Source: Streptomyces ureilyticus
GTDB lineage: Bacteria; Actinomycetota; Actinomycetes; Streptomycetales; Streptomycetaceae
DNA length: 46,876 nt
Assembly (NCBI RefSeq): GCF_011045025.1
Contig: NZ_JAAKZX010000063.1
Coordinates: forward strand, 1-46,876
Direction of reading: 5' to 3'
Shown: positions 14,573 through 23,353 of the stretch, one piece after another
Numbering within the stretch: the stretch's first letter is position 1
Layout: every line of letters begins with the position of its first letter
The notes under the pieces: generated by a model
Told to the model about the DNA's origin: nothing
Database searches by the model: none
The model's input: the letters and a program-made list of their open reading frames with translations, nothing else
Position numbers and translations under genes: made by a program

Positions 14573-15445
14573 TCAGGCGAAGACGACCGTGCGCCGTCCG
14601 TTCAGGAGGATCCGGCGTTCCGCGTGCCACTTGACCGCCCGTGCCAGCGCCTGGCACTCCACATCGCGCCCCACGGCGACGAGTTGCTCCGGCGTGACCT
14701 CGTGGCCCACGCGCTCGACCTCCTGCTCGATGATCGGGCCCTCGTCGAGGTCGGCCGTCACATAGTGCGCGGTCGCGCCGATCAGCTTCACGCCGCGCGC
14801 GTGCGCCTGGTGGTAGGGCTTCGCGCCCTTGAAGCTCGGCAGGAAGGAGTGGTGGATGTTGATGATCCGGCCGCTCAACTGCTTGCACAGGTCGTCGGAG
14901 AGCACCTGCATATAGCGGGCGAGGACGACCAGCTCCACCCTCTCCTCGCGCACGAGCTCCAGGAACTGCGCCTCGGCCTGCTCCTTCGTGTCCCTGGTGA
15001 CCGGGAGGTGATGGAAGGGGATGTCGTACGAGGCGACGAGTTCGGCGAAGTCGGTGTGGTTGGACACCACGGCGGCGATCTCGACGGGCAGCGCGCCGAT
15101 CCGGGCGCGGAACAGCAGGTCGTTCAGGCAGTGGCCGAACTTGCTGACCATGAGGACGACGCGCATCTTTTGCTCGGCGCGGTCCAGCTGCCAGTCCATC
15201 TGGCAGGAGTCACCGATCGCGGCGAAGCTGGCGCGCAGCTTGTCCAGACTGACCGGAGGCTCCGCGGAGAAGTGGACCCGCATGAAGAACAGTCCCGTGT
15301 CGTGGTCGCCGAACTGCTGGCTGTCCTCGATGTTGCACCCGGTCATGAAGAGGTAGCTCGACACGGCGTGCACGATCCCCTTCTTGTCCGGGCAGGAGAG
15401 GGTCAGCACGTACTGGTCGGCCTGGTCGGCGGCGGGCTCGGTCAT
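14573..15445 (-). CDS. purU: formyltetrahydrofolate deformylase
   Basis: A 290-aa protein matching PurU, which hydrolyses 10-formyl-THF to formate and THF to balance one-carbon pools. An N-terminal ACT domain (about 10-90, YVLTLSCPDKKGIVHAVSSYL) precedes a formyltransferase-type catalytic domain (about 95-285). Catalytic residues lie in NIHHSFLPSFKGAKPYHQA (Asn and His) and TADLDEGPIIEQ (Asp). I chose the ATG at 15445 at the ACT domain; the frame extends upstream without similarity. It converges with the anti-sigma gene (43 bp apart) and runs in the same direction as the SCO4402-like gene. Confidence 0.95.
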   Translation of the reverse strand: MTEPAADQADQYVLTLSCPDKKGIVHAVSSYLFMTGCNIEDSQQFGDHDTGLFFMRVHFSAEPPVSLDKLRASFAAIGDSCQMDWQLDRAEQKMRVVLMVSKFGHCLNDLLFRARIGALPVEIAAVVSNHTDFAELVASYDIPFHHLPVTRDTKEQAEAQFLELVREERVELVVLARYMQVLSDDLCKQLSGRIINIHHSFLPSFKGAKPYHQAHARGVKLIGATAHYVTADLDEGPIIEQEVERVGHEVTPEQLVAVGRDVECQALARAVKWHAERRILLNGRRTVVFA

Positions 15446-15572
15446 GCCTGCCAGGGTCCCATATCGGTACGACACGATGAGCACTCGTCCCACTTCACGG
15501 ACGTGCGGCCCGGGGGTGCGGAGATACGGCCGGAGGTGCGGGCGCATCTACGTACGTGCTGCGTACGTACGG

Positions 15573-16019
15573 TCAGGCGGACCGGGTCATGATCCGGAGG
15601 ACCTCGAGCGTGCGCGGCGGTGCGTCCGGGTCCTCCCCGTCGCTCGCCGCCATCCGCACATGCGCGTCCCGGGCGGCCCGTACGGCCTCCGGCCACGCCT
15701 GGTGGTCGAGGTACGCGGAGACGGGCGCGTCCGGACCCACCTGGTGCATGATCCGCAGCACGCGCAGTACGGCGCTGTCGACGAGCGCCGCCTCCTGCGA
15801 GTCCCGGAAGATCGTGCCGACGTATTTCTCGGCGGACCAGTTGTCCAGCCAGGTGTCCTCGACGAGGCGGTACACGGCGTCCGTGACGTCGCCGTACCCG
15901 TCCACGCCCGCGAGCCAGACGTTCTGCTGGAAGCCGGGGTCGGAGAGCATGTGCAGCGCGGAGCGCACATTGCTGCGCCAGCGCCACCACGGCATGTCGT
16001 TGAGTGCCATGCCGCCCAT
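15573..16019 (-). CDS. SCO4402-family protein of unknown function
   Basis: 148 aa from the ATG at 16019 (MGGMALNDMPWWRW), or 145 aa from the ATG at 16010; neither has a strong ribosome-binding site. The sequence is rich in Trp and His (PWWRWRSNVRSAL, QQNVWLAGVDGYGDVTDAVYRLVEDTWLDNW) and has an all-helical look, with no signal peptide or membrane segment. From memory it matches the SCO4402 family conserved next to purU in Streptomyces. No catalytic motif is recognisable, and the purU neighbourhood does not reveal a role. Confidence 0.75.
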   Translation of the reverse strand: MGGMALNDMPWWRWRSNVRSALHMLSDPGFQQNVWLAGVDGYGDVTDAVYRLVEDTWLDNWSAEKYVGTIFRDSQEAALVDSAVLRVLRIMHQVGPDAPVSAYLDHQAWPEAVRAARDAHVRMAASDGEDPDAPPRTLEVLRIMTRSA

Positions 16020-16185
16020 GGTGGATGAGCGGCGGCCATGACGGGAAGACTTCTCCGAACCTTGCACGGTCACCGATCGTACGTTCCCGCCCGAAACTGT
16101 CCTCGCGGACCCCCGCTATTCACCTTCGCGTAACCGAACGTTGAGGCAAGATCACTCGGACATTTGGAATGTGGCGGAATCGTGC

Positions 16186-17490
16186 ATGCTCATGACCGGC
16201 AGGCGTAGCACCCCCCACCGTCTCAGCTCCCGACGCATCAAGGCCAGCATGCTGTCCGCGGGCGCCCTGGTGGCGTGTGCCTCCCTCGCCGTTGGGTGCG
16301 GGGTGGTCTCCGGGGTCACGGGGGGCTCCGGAGGCGACACCGTCACCGTCATGACCATGGCGCCGGAGAAGACCAAGGCGACGAACAAGCCCGGTATGCC
16401 CGCCATGGCGAAGGCCTATGCGCGCTGGGTCAACAAGGGCGGCGGCATCAACGGCCGCGAGCTGAACGTCATCACCTGCAACGAGCAGAACGACTCGGTG
16501 CGCGCCGCCGAGTGCGCCCGGCGCGCGGTCAAGGAGGACGTCGCCGCGGTCGTGGGCTCGTACAGCCAGTACGGCCGTTCCTTCCTCTCCCCGCTGGAGG
16601 CGGCCGGCATCCCGTTCATCGGCGGATACGGCCTCACCGACGACGAGTTCACCAGTCCGCTCTCCTATCCCGTCAACGGCGGCCAGCCCGCGCTGCTGGC
16701 CGGCCTCGGCCGGGAGCTCGCCAAGAGCTGCGGCCCCGTCTCCCTCGTACGCCCCGACACGATCGCCGGTGACGGGCTGCCGGTACTGCTCGACTCCGGG
16801 CTCACCGCCGGGAAGCACGCGGAGGCCGGCGACCTGCGGGCCGCCGACGACGCCACGGAGTACTCGCGGCACGCCAGGCAGGCGATCGAGCGGGCCACGT
16901 CCGACCCCACGGGCAACAAGGGGTGCGTGGTGCCCGCGCTCGGCGACCGCACGAACACCTTCATGGACTCCTTCCGGCGTATCACCGACGACTACCCGGC
17001 GGTGCGGACCGCGACCGTGCTCGGCAGCGTCGACCAGTCGGTGATCAACGCCACGGGCCGTACGTACGAGGGGTCGTACGTCACCGGCTGGTACCCCGCG
17101 TCGAGCGACCCGCGGTGGGACGCGATGCGCGACGTGATCCAGAAGGAAGCCTTCGGCGACAACCGGATCGACGCCTCGGACGCGGGCGTGCAGACCACGT
17201 GGATCGCCTACGAGGTCCTGAAGCAGACCGTCGAGTCGCTGGACGAAGGCGAGGTGTCCGCGCGCACGGTGCGGCGGGCGCTCGACGACGGCCTGAAGAT
17301 CGAGACGGGCGGGCTGACGCCGACGCTGAGCTGGGCCTTCTCGGATCTGATCGCGGCCAGCGGGTTCCCGCGGGTGATCAACTCGAACGTGACCTTCCAG
17401 GTGGTACGGGAGGGGCAACTGGTGGCGGCTCGGAAGGGGTTCACGAATGTGTCGCGGATCCTCGAGAACGTGGGTAGCTCCGCTGGTTGA
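16186..17490 (+). CDS. lipoprotein ABC-type substrate-binding protein (Leu/Ile/Val-binding fold)
   Basis: 434 aa. A basic N-terminus (TGRRSTPHRLSSRRIKAS) and hydrophobic stretch lead to the lipobox ASLAVGC, so the mature protein is a membrane-anchored lipoprotein. The rest is a periplasmic-binding-protein type 1 fold (MPAMAKAYARWVNKGGGINGRELNVITCN, then AVVGSYSQYGRSFLSPLEAAGIPFIGGYG), as in branched-chain amino acid or amide binders. No permease or ATPase gene is adjacent, so it is an orphan or serves a distant transporter or sensor. Start choice is ATG 16186 or 16192; a TTG at 16141 is less likely. Confidence 0.85.
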   Translation: MLMTGRRSTPHRLSSRRIKASMLSAGALVACASLAVGCGVVSGVTGGSGGDTVTVMTMAPEKTKATNKPGMPAMAKAYARWVNKGGGINGRELNVITCNEQNDSVRAAECARRAVKEDVAAVVGSYSQYGRSFLSPLEAAGIPFIGGYGLTDDEFTSPLSYPVNGGQPALLAGLGRELAKSCGPVSLVRPDTIAGDGLPVLLDSGLTAGKHAEAGDLRAADDATEYSRHARQAIERATSDPTGNKGCVVPALGDRTNTFMDSFRRITDDYPAVRTATVLGSVDQSVINATGRTYEGSYVTGWYPASSDPRWDAMRDVIQKEAFGDNRIDASDAGVQTTWIAYEVLKQTVESLDEGEVSARTVRRALDDGLKIETGGLTPTLSWAFSDLIAASGFPRVINSNVTFQVVREGQLVAARKGFTNVSRILENVGSSAG

Positions 17491-17510
17491 GCGGGTGGGT
17501 TCGTTTTTGG

Positions 17511-17538
17511 GTGCGGGTGCGTTGTAGTTGCTCGCGCG
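17511..17538. repeat. 28-bp dispersed intergenic repeat, copy B
   Basis: It is 25/28 identical to 4758-4785, and again lies in a short convergent interval (17491-17602) just after a stop codon. Confidence 0.6.
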
Positions 17539-17602
17539 GCCCGCAGTCGCCCGCGAATCGAACCCACCATCCCCGTAGGCGCCCCCGCCCCACCGCCGGA
17601 GG

Positions 17603-19996
17603 TCAGAGCTGCGTGGGCTGGCGTTCCGTCAAGCCGTAGGTCTGGGCGATGGCGTTCCACAGCGGAGCGGCCTTCGCCTTCTGGGTGGTTGCGGTGCCGG
17701 ATTCGCGGTTGCCCGCCCGGGTCTGGGGTGTGGTGCGGGCCTTGCCCTTGGGGCAGCCCTTCTTGGCGGCGACCTGGTCGGCCCAGGCCGCGTAGTGGTT
17801 GTCCGCCGCGGCGGAGGCCTTCCAGGCGCTGTTGAGCGCGGCGGTCAGCTGGGCGTGGTTCGGCAGTTTGTCGACGGAGAGGCCCGCGAGACGGGTGACG
17901 AGTCCGTTGCGCTGCTCGGCGGCGTTACGCAGGTCGGTGGCGGCCTGGCCGAGGTTGGTGCAACCCCGTACGGCGGATACGGCCCTGATCACCGCGTCAC
18001 GGCTGTCGTTGCTGTCCGCCAGGAGCTTGTCGAGGGCCACGGCCTGTGCCTTGGCCGGGTCGGCGGAGGCGGACGCGGATTCCTCCGCGGTGGGGGCGGT
18101 GGCTGCCACGGTCTTGTTCTTGTCGCCGCCGTCGTCGCCTCCGCTGTCGCTGAGCATGGCGCCGGCGCCGATGCCGAGCACGGCGATGCCGACGCCCACG
18201 GCAGCGATCAGGGGGATGCGGCCCCGGCTGCTGCCGCGGTTGCCGTTGCCATGGCCGCGGCCGCTGTCCGCCGATCCGCGCTCGCGCCGGGCGGCGGCCC
18301 GTCCGCCGGGCGCCCCCGGCAGGTCGACCTGCGGCAACTGCTGCGTGGCGTCCGGACCGTCCGAGGCCTCCCGGAAGAGGTTGTCGAACTCGACCGGCGG
18401 CTGCCGGTCACCCGGCGCACCCGGCCGTATGCCGTACGCCGCGCCTCCCCCGCCGGGCTGCGCGGGAACCGGCGGAATGTACTGCGTGGCCTGAGCGTCC
18501 GGGTCGGCGTCGGCGGCCGGAGGCATGGGTCCGGCGCCCGCCCCTGCGGCCGTGGCGCCTACGGCGGGCATCGGCCCCGGACCACCCTGCCGAACCCGGC
18601 CGAGGAACCGCGTCGCCTCGGCATCGGAGGCTGCCGGGGCCTCCGGCGGCAGAGCACCCGGGCTCACCGGAGGGATGTACTGGGTGACGCCCTCATCACC
18701 GGGCGTCCCGGACGCTCCGGATGCGACCGGCGGCAGGTACTGGGTGGCGCCTTCGTCAGCACCGGCTGCGGGGGGCAGGGGCGCCGAGTGCCCGCCCTGC
18801 GCTCGCGCCGGGAGCTCGGCGGGGGGAAGGGGTGCCGCTTGACCGGCTGAGGCCTGCGAGGGGTCGTACGCGGCTGGTGCCGGGGAGCCTGCGGGGGTGC
18901 CGGGCACCTGCTGAGCGGTGGAGCCGACGGGCCCCTGCGGTGCCGGATGCTGGGCCGAGGGAAGCGGCGGCGCCTGGCCCGGCTGTGGCTGCGAGGCACC
19001 GTAGCCATCGGGCGTCTGTGACGCGGACGGCTCGGCAGGCCCTTGCGGGGCGCCGTGCCCGCCGGATCCGGGCGGCGCCGACTGGCCGGCGAAGTCCGGT
19101 GAGGCTACGTAGCCGCCCGGCGCCTGCACCCCTGCCGGGCCGGCTGGCGTCTGCGCTGCCGGGTTCTCGGCCGGAGGCAGAGACGCCGCCTGGCCATGGG
19201 CCTGCGGCGTGCCGTGCGCGTCCGGTGCCTGCGAACCCCCGGGGCCAACAGGCGCCTGCGAAGCGCCGTATCCGGCCTCGGGCTGCTGCCCTGCGAAACC
19301 ACCCGGCGTCCGCGGTGCCCCGAATCCGTCCGTCCGCTGCGGTGCGCCGTACCCCTCCGCCCCCTGTGGCGACGGGGTCGCGCCCTCCGGCGGGAGCCCT
19401 CCCGTGTCAGCCGACTGCCCCGCCTGGGGAGCCGGTGCGCCGGCCGGAGGGGGCTGGTGGCCCCCTTCGCCCGGTGCCGACGGAGTGCCCCACTGGGGCG
19501 GGGCGTCGGCGCTCTGCGTCCCGTACTGCGGTGCCGGGGCGGAGCCCTGCGCTCCGTACTGCGGCGCCTGGTCGGGTCCCTGCGCGCCGTACTGCGGTGC
19601 CGGGGCCGAGCCCTGCGCTCCGTACTGTGACGTCTGGCCGGACCCCGGAACTCCGTACCCTTCCCCCTGGGCGGAGCCCTGCGCCCCGTACCCCGACCCC
19701 TGATCGCCGTTCCACCCCGACGTGGGGTCGGGCGGTGTGCCCCAGCCCGGAGCCGGTGCGTGACCGTCCTGTGCCGGGGCCGACCAACCCTCCGTGTGGC
19801 CGCCCTGGTCCTGGCCCGGTGGAGTCTGCGGTGGGCGGCCGGGGCCCCAGGGCTGGTCCCAGGACTGGCCGCCTGCCGGTGTCGTGTGGTCCGGTGGGGT
19901 GCCCGGCAGGAGGGGGGCGCTGCCGTCGGACGGCAGCACGATGCCTTCGCGCGCTGGTCGCGGCGAGGGCTCCTCGCCCTGTCCGTTCTGCGTCAC
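17603..19996 (-). CDS. large disordered Pro/Gln/Gly-rich single-pass membrane protein
   Basis: 797 aa. About 590 N-terminal residues are low complexity, rich in Pro, Gly, Ala and Gln. They include near-exact repeats of the type QYGAQGSAPAP (about 130-175) and recurring TQYIPPV / TQYLPPV blocks (about 415-550). A basic stretch (GNRGSSRGR) precedes one transmembrane helix, IPLIAAVGVGIAVLGIGAGAML (about 600-622). The external C-terminal domain of about 150 residues is helical with two cysteines (VRGCTNLG, KKGCPKGK) that could form a disulfide. The GTG start has SD AGGAG. The TQYIPPV/TQQLPQV-type motifs resemble cytoplasmic tails of Streptomyces membrane proteins, where Thr may be phosphorylated. 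Function unknown. Confidence 0.8.
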   Translation of the reverse strand: MTQNGQGEEPSPRPAREGIVLPSDGSAPLLPGTPPDHTTPAGGQSWDQPWGPGRPPQTPPGQDQGGHTEGWSAPAQDGHAPAPGWGTPPDPTSGWNGDQGSGYGAQGSAQGEGYGVPGSGQTSQYGAQGSAPAPQYGAQGPDQAPQYGAQGSAPAPQYGTQSADAPPQWGTPSAPGEGGHQPPPAGAPAPQAGQSADTGGLPPEGATPSPQGAEGYGAPQRTDGFGAPRTPGGFAGQQPEAGYGASQAPVGPGGSQAPDAHGTPQAHGQAASLPPAENPAAQTPAGPAGVQAPGGYVASPDFAGQSAPPGSGGHGAPQGPAEPSASQTPDGYGASQPQPGQAPPLPSAQHPAPQGPVGSTAQQVPGTPAGSPAPAAYDPSQASAGQAAPLPPAELPARAQGGHSAPLPPAAGADEGATQYLPPVASGASGTPGDEGVTQYIPPVSPGALPPEAPAASDAEATRFLGRVRQGGPGPMPAVGATAAGAGAGPMPPAADADPDAQATQYIPPVPAQPGGGGAAYGIRPGAPGDRQPPVEFDNLFREASDGPDATQQLPQVDLPGAPGGRAAARRERGSADSGRGHGNGNRGSSRGRIPLIAAVGVGIAVLGIGAGAMLSDSGGDDGGDKNKTVAATAPTAEESASASADPAKAQAVALDKLLADSNDSRDAVIRAVSAVRGCTNLGQAATDLRNAAEQRNGLVTRLAGLSVDKLPNHAQLTAALNSAWKASAAADNHYAAWADQVAAKKGCPKGKARTTPQTRAGNRESGTATTQKAKAAPLWNAIAQTYGLTERQPTQL

Positions 19997-20144
19997 CGGG
20001 ACTCCTACGAATGGGGGACCTACGGAATCGTCGGTTCACGCTACCGGGTCCCCACAATCCGATGCCACGCAGCTCAGGACGTGACTCTGGCCCCACCGCG
20101 CACGTGTAACAGAATCGCCGCGCGGGACGCTGTTAATGGCCCTG

Positions 20145-21530
20145 TTACGCAGCGGCCTGCAGATCCAGCCGCGCCCCGAACTCCCGTACCGCAGGCTCGT
20201 CCTGGTACGGCGCCAGCCGCTGCTGGAAGTCCTCCAGGTACTCGGCGCCACGGTTGGAGCGGAGCGTGTCGAGGAGTTCGACCGCCTTCATTCCCGTATG
20301 GCAGGCCTGTTCCACGTCACGCTGCTGCACCTGCGCGGTGGCCAGCAGGACGAACCCGATCGCGCGGCGCCGGGCGCGCGACTGAGGATGCCCGGCGAGG
20401 GACTCCTCCGCGCACCGCGCGGCCGCCTGCGCCTGCCCGAGGTCCCGATGACAATGCGCCAACTCATCGGCCAGATATGCCTCGTCGAAGTGCGCGATCC
20501 ACCGCGGATCGTCCCCGGAGGCGTCGTCGGCCGCCTCCATCGCGTTGACCGCCCGCCCCGACGCCACCTGGGCCGCCCGCGCGTCACCCATGAGCGCGTG
20601 CCCGCGCGCCTCCGCGGCGTGGAACATCGCCTCCGCGCGCGGCGTCACCCGCCCGCGCGCCCCCTCCTGCGCCGCGCGCGCCAACTGCGCGATCTCCCGC
20701 GGATTCCCGAGCTGCGCGGCCAGGTGGCTCATGGACGCGGCAAGAACGTACCCGCCATATCCTCGGTCCCCCGCCGCCTGCGCGAGCCGCAGCGCCTGGA
20801 TGTAGTAGCGCTGCGCGAGCCCCGGCTGTCCGGTGTCGACGGCCATATAGCCCGCCAGCTCCGTCAACCGCGCGACCGCCGCGAACAGTTCACGCCCGAC
20901 GGCTTCCCGGTACGAACCCGCCAGCAGCCCGGAGACCACGCTGTTCAGGTAGTGCACGACCACCGGGCGCACATGCCCGCTGCCGTACTGGTGGTCCAGA
21001 TCCACCAGCGCCTGGGTCATCGCCTTCACGGCCGCCACGTCCGCCGACCCGACCCGCGGCCCCCCGGAGCGCGACACCTGTGCGTCCGGCGAGGAGATCA
21101 GCCAGTCGCGGCTCGGCTCGACGAGCGCGGAGGCGGCGACGGACGAACCGGACAGGAAGTCCCGCCGCCCCACATCGCTGCGCCACAGCTCGCAGACCTG
21201 CTCTATGGCGCCGAGGACGGTCGGCGAGAACTGCAGGCCCACCCCGGAGGCGAGGTTCTTGCCGTTCGCCATCCCGATCTCGTCGACCGTGACTGTCCGG
21301 CCCAGCTTGCGGCCCAGCGCCTCGGCGATGATGGCCGGCGCCCGCCCGCGCGGCTGCTGACCGCGCAACCAGCGCGCTACGGACGTTTTGTCGTAGCGCA
21401 GATCGAGACCGTGTTCCGCGCCGCACATGTTGACCCGGCGGGCCAGCCCGGCGTTCGAGCAGCCCGCTTCCTGGATGAGCGCCTGCAGCCGTTCGTTCGG
21501 CTGCCTTGCGACGAGCGGCCTTGCGGCCAT
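20145..21530 (-). CDS. XRE-like transcriptional regulator with TPR-type C-terminal domain
   Basis: 461 aa. The N-terminus (about 8-80: ERLQALIQEAGCSNAGLARRVN and DKTSVARWLRGQQPRG) is a helix-turn-helix of the kind in Streptomyces developmental and antibiotic regulators. The remainder (about 150-455) is a series of helical pairs typical of tetratricopeptide repeats (ALRLAQAAGDRGYGGYVLAASMSHLAAQLG, AEESLAGHPQSRARRRAIGFVLLA). The ATG at 21530 has SD AGGGGG. It is divergent from the Prim-Pol-like gene. The architecture recalls NsdA-like regulators, but the individual gene cannot be equated with NsdA. Confidence 0.85.
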   Translation of the reverse strand: MAARPLVARQPNERLQALIQEAGCSNAGLARRVNMCGAEHGLDLRYDKTSVARWLRGQQPRGRAPAIIAEALGRKLGRTVTVDEIGMANGKNLASGVGLQFSPTVLGAIEQVCELWRSDVGRRDFLSGSSVAASALVEPSRDWLISSPDAQVSRSGGPRVGSADVAAVKAMTQALVDLDHQYGSGHVRPVVVHYLNSVVSGLLAGSYREAVGRELFAAVARLTELAGYMAVDTGQPGLAQRYYIQALRLAQAAGDRGYGGYVLAASMSHLAAQLGNPREIAQLARAAQEGARGRVTPRAEAMFHAAEARGHALMGDARAAQVASGRAVNAMEAADDASGDDPRWIAHFDEAYLADELAHCHRDLGQAQAAARCAEESLAGHPQSRARRRAIGFVLLATAQVQQRDVEQACHTGMKAVELLDTLRSNRGAEYLEDFQQRLAPYQDEPAVREFGARLDLQAAA

Positions 21531-21853
21531 GGCGTACCCCCTGTGGCTGCGGTGCCTGCCCACGCACCGAGTAGACGTGTCCTCAGCGGCCGAACCTCCG
21601 GCTCCCGTGAAAGGAGCGAAAAGTTCCGGCCTCGAAGATCAATGCCCCGCCGACATACCGAAGATGCGGGACATATGAGGATTGCCGGGGTAATGGCTGG
21701 TGCCGTCCCCCACACCTGGCTACCCAGCCCCCGCTGTCGTTGCCCGTGCGCGCCCCCACCCATGCATCCATGCGCCCCACATGCGAAAACGGTGCTCCCC
21801 CACCGCGCACGCCGGGGCCGTAACGCCAAATAGGTGAGGCAGTTGAGTTGAGC
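21531..21853. other. divergent promoter region
   Basis: 323 bp between the XRE/TPR regulator and the Prim-Pol-like gene. GACATA occurs twice (about 21651 and 21669), and there is a CATGCATCCATGCG patch. No clear long palindrome is seen. Confidence 0.4.
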
Positions 21854-22525
21854 ATGGAAGAGACGATCACGAGCACCGAAACCGCGCGGATCCCCAAGCA
21901 GCGCGGGGAGACTCTGCAGGACATCGCCGTGCGCTACGCCGAAGAGCGCCACTGGGACGTGTTTCCCGGCACTTGGCTGGAAGCCGTCGACGGGGTGCAG
22001 CGCTGCTCGTGCGGCGAGCCCGCCTGCGGCGCACCCGGCGCGCATCCGGCGCGGGAGGACTGGCCGACGCAGGCGACGGGCAGTGCGACCGTTGCGCGCC
22101 AGCTCTGGGCGAAGCAGCCGACCGCGTCGATTCTGCTGCCCACGGGCCGTACGTTCGACGCGATTTCCGTTCCGGAGACCGCGGGGTTTCTCGCGCTGGC
22201 CCGGATGAAGCGGATGGAGCTGTCGCTGGGGCCGGTGACGTGTACGCCGGATCGGCGGGTGCAGTTCTTCGTGCTGCCGGGGGCGAGTGTGAAGGTGCCC
22301 GATCTTGTACGGAAGTTGGGGTGGCCGCTTGCGTCGCTGGATCTGGATGTGCTCGAGGAGGGGGCGTATGTGGCTGCGCCGCCTACGCGGTTCGGGGCGC
22401 ACGGGCGGGTTCAGTGGGCCTGTCGGCCCACGCCCGCCAACCGTTGGTTGCCCGACGCGGAGGAGTTGATCTCGCCGATCGCTTACGCGTGTGGGCGGGA
22501 CGTACGGCGGTCGCTCCGCGCGTAG
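21854..22525 (+). CDS. small stand-alone Prim-Pol (bifunctional DNA primase/polymerase) domain protein
   Basis: A 223-aa protein matching the Streptomyces stand-alone PF09250 family. The cysteine-rich N-terminal segment CSCGEPACGAPGAHPAREDW (about 49-68) and the core LLPTGRTFDAISVPETAGFLAL (about 93-114) are characteristic. The usual acidic pair in this family reads FDxxDVP. Here Asp102 is kept, but the second position is Ser105, so polymerase chemistry is doubtful. No helicase domain is attached. The ATG at 21854 is chosen; TTG at 21848 has better spacing from GGTGAGG and is a real alternative. The ABC exporter genes follow 36 bp downstream. Confidence 0.75.
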   Translation: MEETITSTETARIPKQRGETLQDIAVRYAEERHWDVFPGTWLEAVDGVQRCSCGEPACGAPGAHPAREDWPTQATGSATVARQLWAKQPTASILLPTGRTFDAISVPETAGFLALARMKRMELSLGPVTCTPDRRVQFFVLPGASVKVPDLVRKLGWPLASLDLDVLEEGAYVAAPPTRFGAHGRVQWACRPTPANRWLPDAEELISPIAYACGRDVRRSLRA

Positions 22526-22561
22526 GCGGCTTACGGGACCCCGCCCCGTATCGTGCCCCCC

Positions 22562-23353
22562 ATGACCGAGGGAACCACGGCGGGTCAAGTCGCCGTACGC
22601 GTGCAGGGGTTGTGGAAGCGGTTCGGGGAGCAGGTTGCCGTTGCGGGGGTTGATCTGGAGTTGCCCGCGGGGCGGTTTGTCGGGCTGGTCGGGCCTAATG
22701 GGGCCGGGAAGACCACGACGTTGTCGATGGTGACCGGGCTGCTGCGGCCCGACCACGGGTCCGTCGAGGTCGTCGGGCATGACGTGTGGCGTGATCCGGC
22801 TCAGGTCAAGGCCCGTATCGGGGTGCTGCCCGAGGGGCTGCGGCTGTTCGAGCGGCTGTCGGGGCGGGAACTCCTCGCGTACACCGGGCGGTTGCGGGGG
22901 CTGCCCGGTGCCGAGGTCGACAAGCGGGCCACCCAGCTCCTGGACGTACTCGACCTGGCCGGCGCCCAGCACAAGCTGGTCGTCGACTACTCGACCGGGA
23001 TGCGGAAGAAGATCGCCCTCGCCTCCGCCCTCCTCCACAACCCCGAAGTCCTCTTCCTGGACGAGCCGTTCGAGGGCGTCGACCCCGTCTCCGCGCAGAC
23101 GATCCGCGGCGTCCTGGAGCGTTACACCGCCTCCGGCGCCACCGTCGTCTTCTCCTCCCACGTCATGGAGCTGGTCGAGTCGCTGTGCGACTGGGTCGCC
23201 GTGATGGCCGCGGGCCGCATCCGCGCCCACGGCACGCTCGCCGAAGTGCGCGGCACGGAACGCTCCCTTCAGCAGGCGTTCCTCGAACTCGTCGGGGCGA
23301 ACGGCCGCGACACCGGCTCCGACCTCGACTGGCTGGGCGGCGGCGCCCGATGA
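22562..23353 (+). CDS. ABC transporter ATP-binding protein
   Basis: A 263-aa single nucleotide-binding domain of the exporter class. Walker A is GPNGAGKTT (about 46-54), the signature YSTGMRKK (about 145-152), Walker B VLFLDEPFEGVD (about 165-176), and the switch His lies in SSHVMEL (about 200). The 5' half has unusually many GGG/TTG-type codons for the region, but codon bias is otherwise normal. The stop overlaps the permease start as ATGA, so the pair forms one transporter. Confidence 0.93.
   Translation: MTEGTTAGQVAVRVQGLWKRFGEQVAVAGVDLELPAGRFVGLVGPNGAGKTTTLSMVTGLLRPDHGSVEVVGHDVWRDPAQVKARIGVLPEGLRLFERLSGRELLAYTGRLRGLPGAEVDKRATQLLDVLDLAGAQHKLVVDYSTGMRKKIALASALLHNPEVLFLDEPFEGVDPVSAQTIRGVLERYTASGATVVFSSHVMELVESLCDWVAVMAAGRIRAHGTLAEVRGTERSLQQAFLELVGANGRDTGSDLDWLGGGAR

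Noticed and set aside
17551..17567. AATCGAACCC sequence resembling a tRNA T-loop on the minus strand
   Set aside because: The flanking bases do not form a T-stem, and no acceptor, D or anticodon arms can be folded around it.
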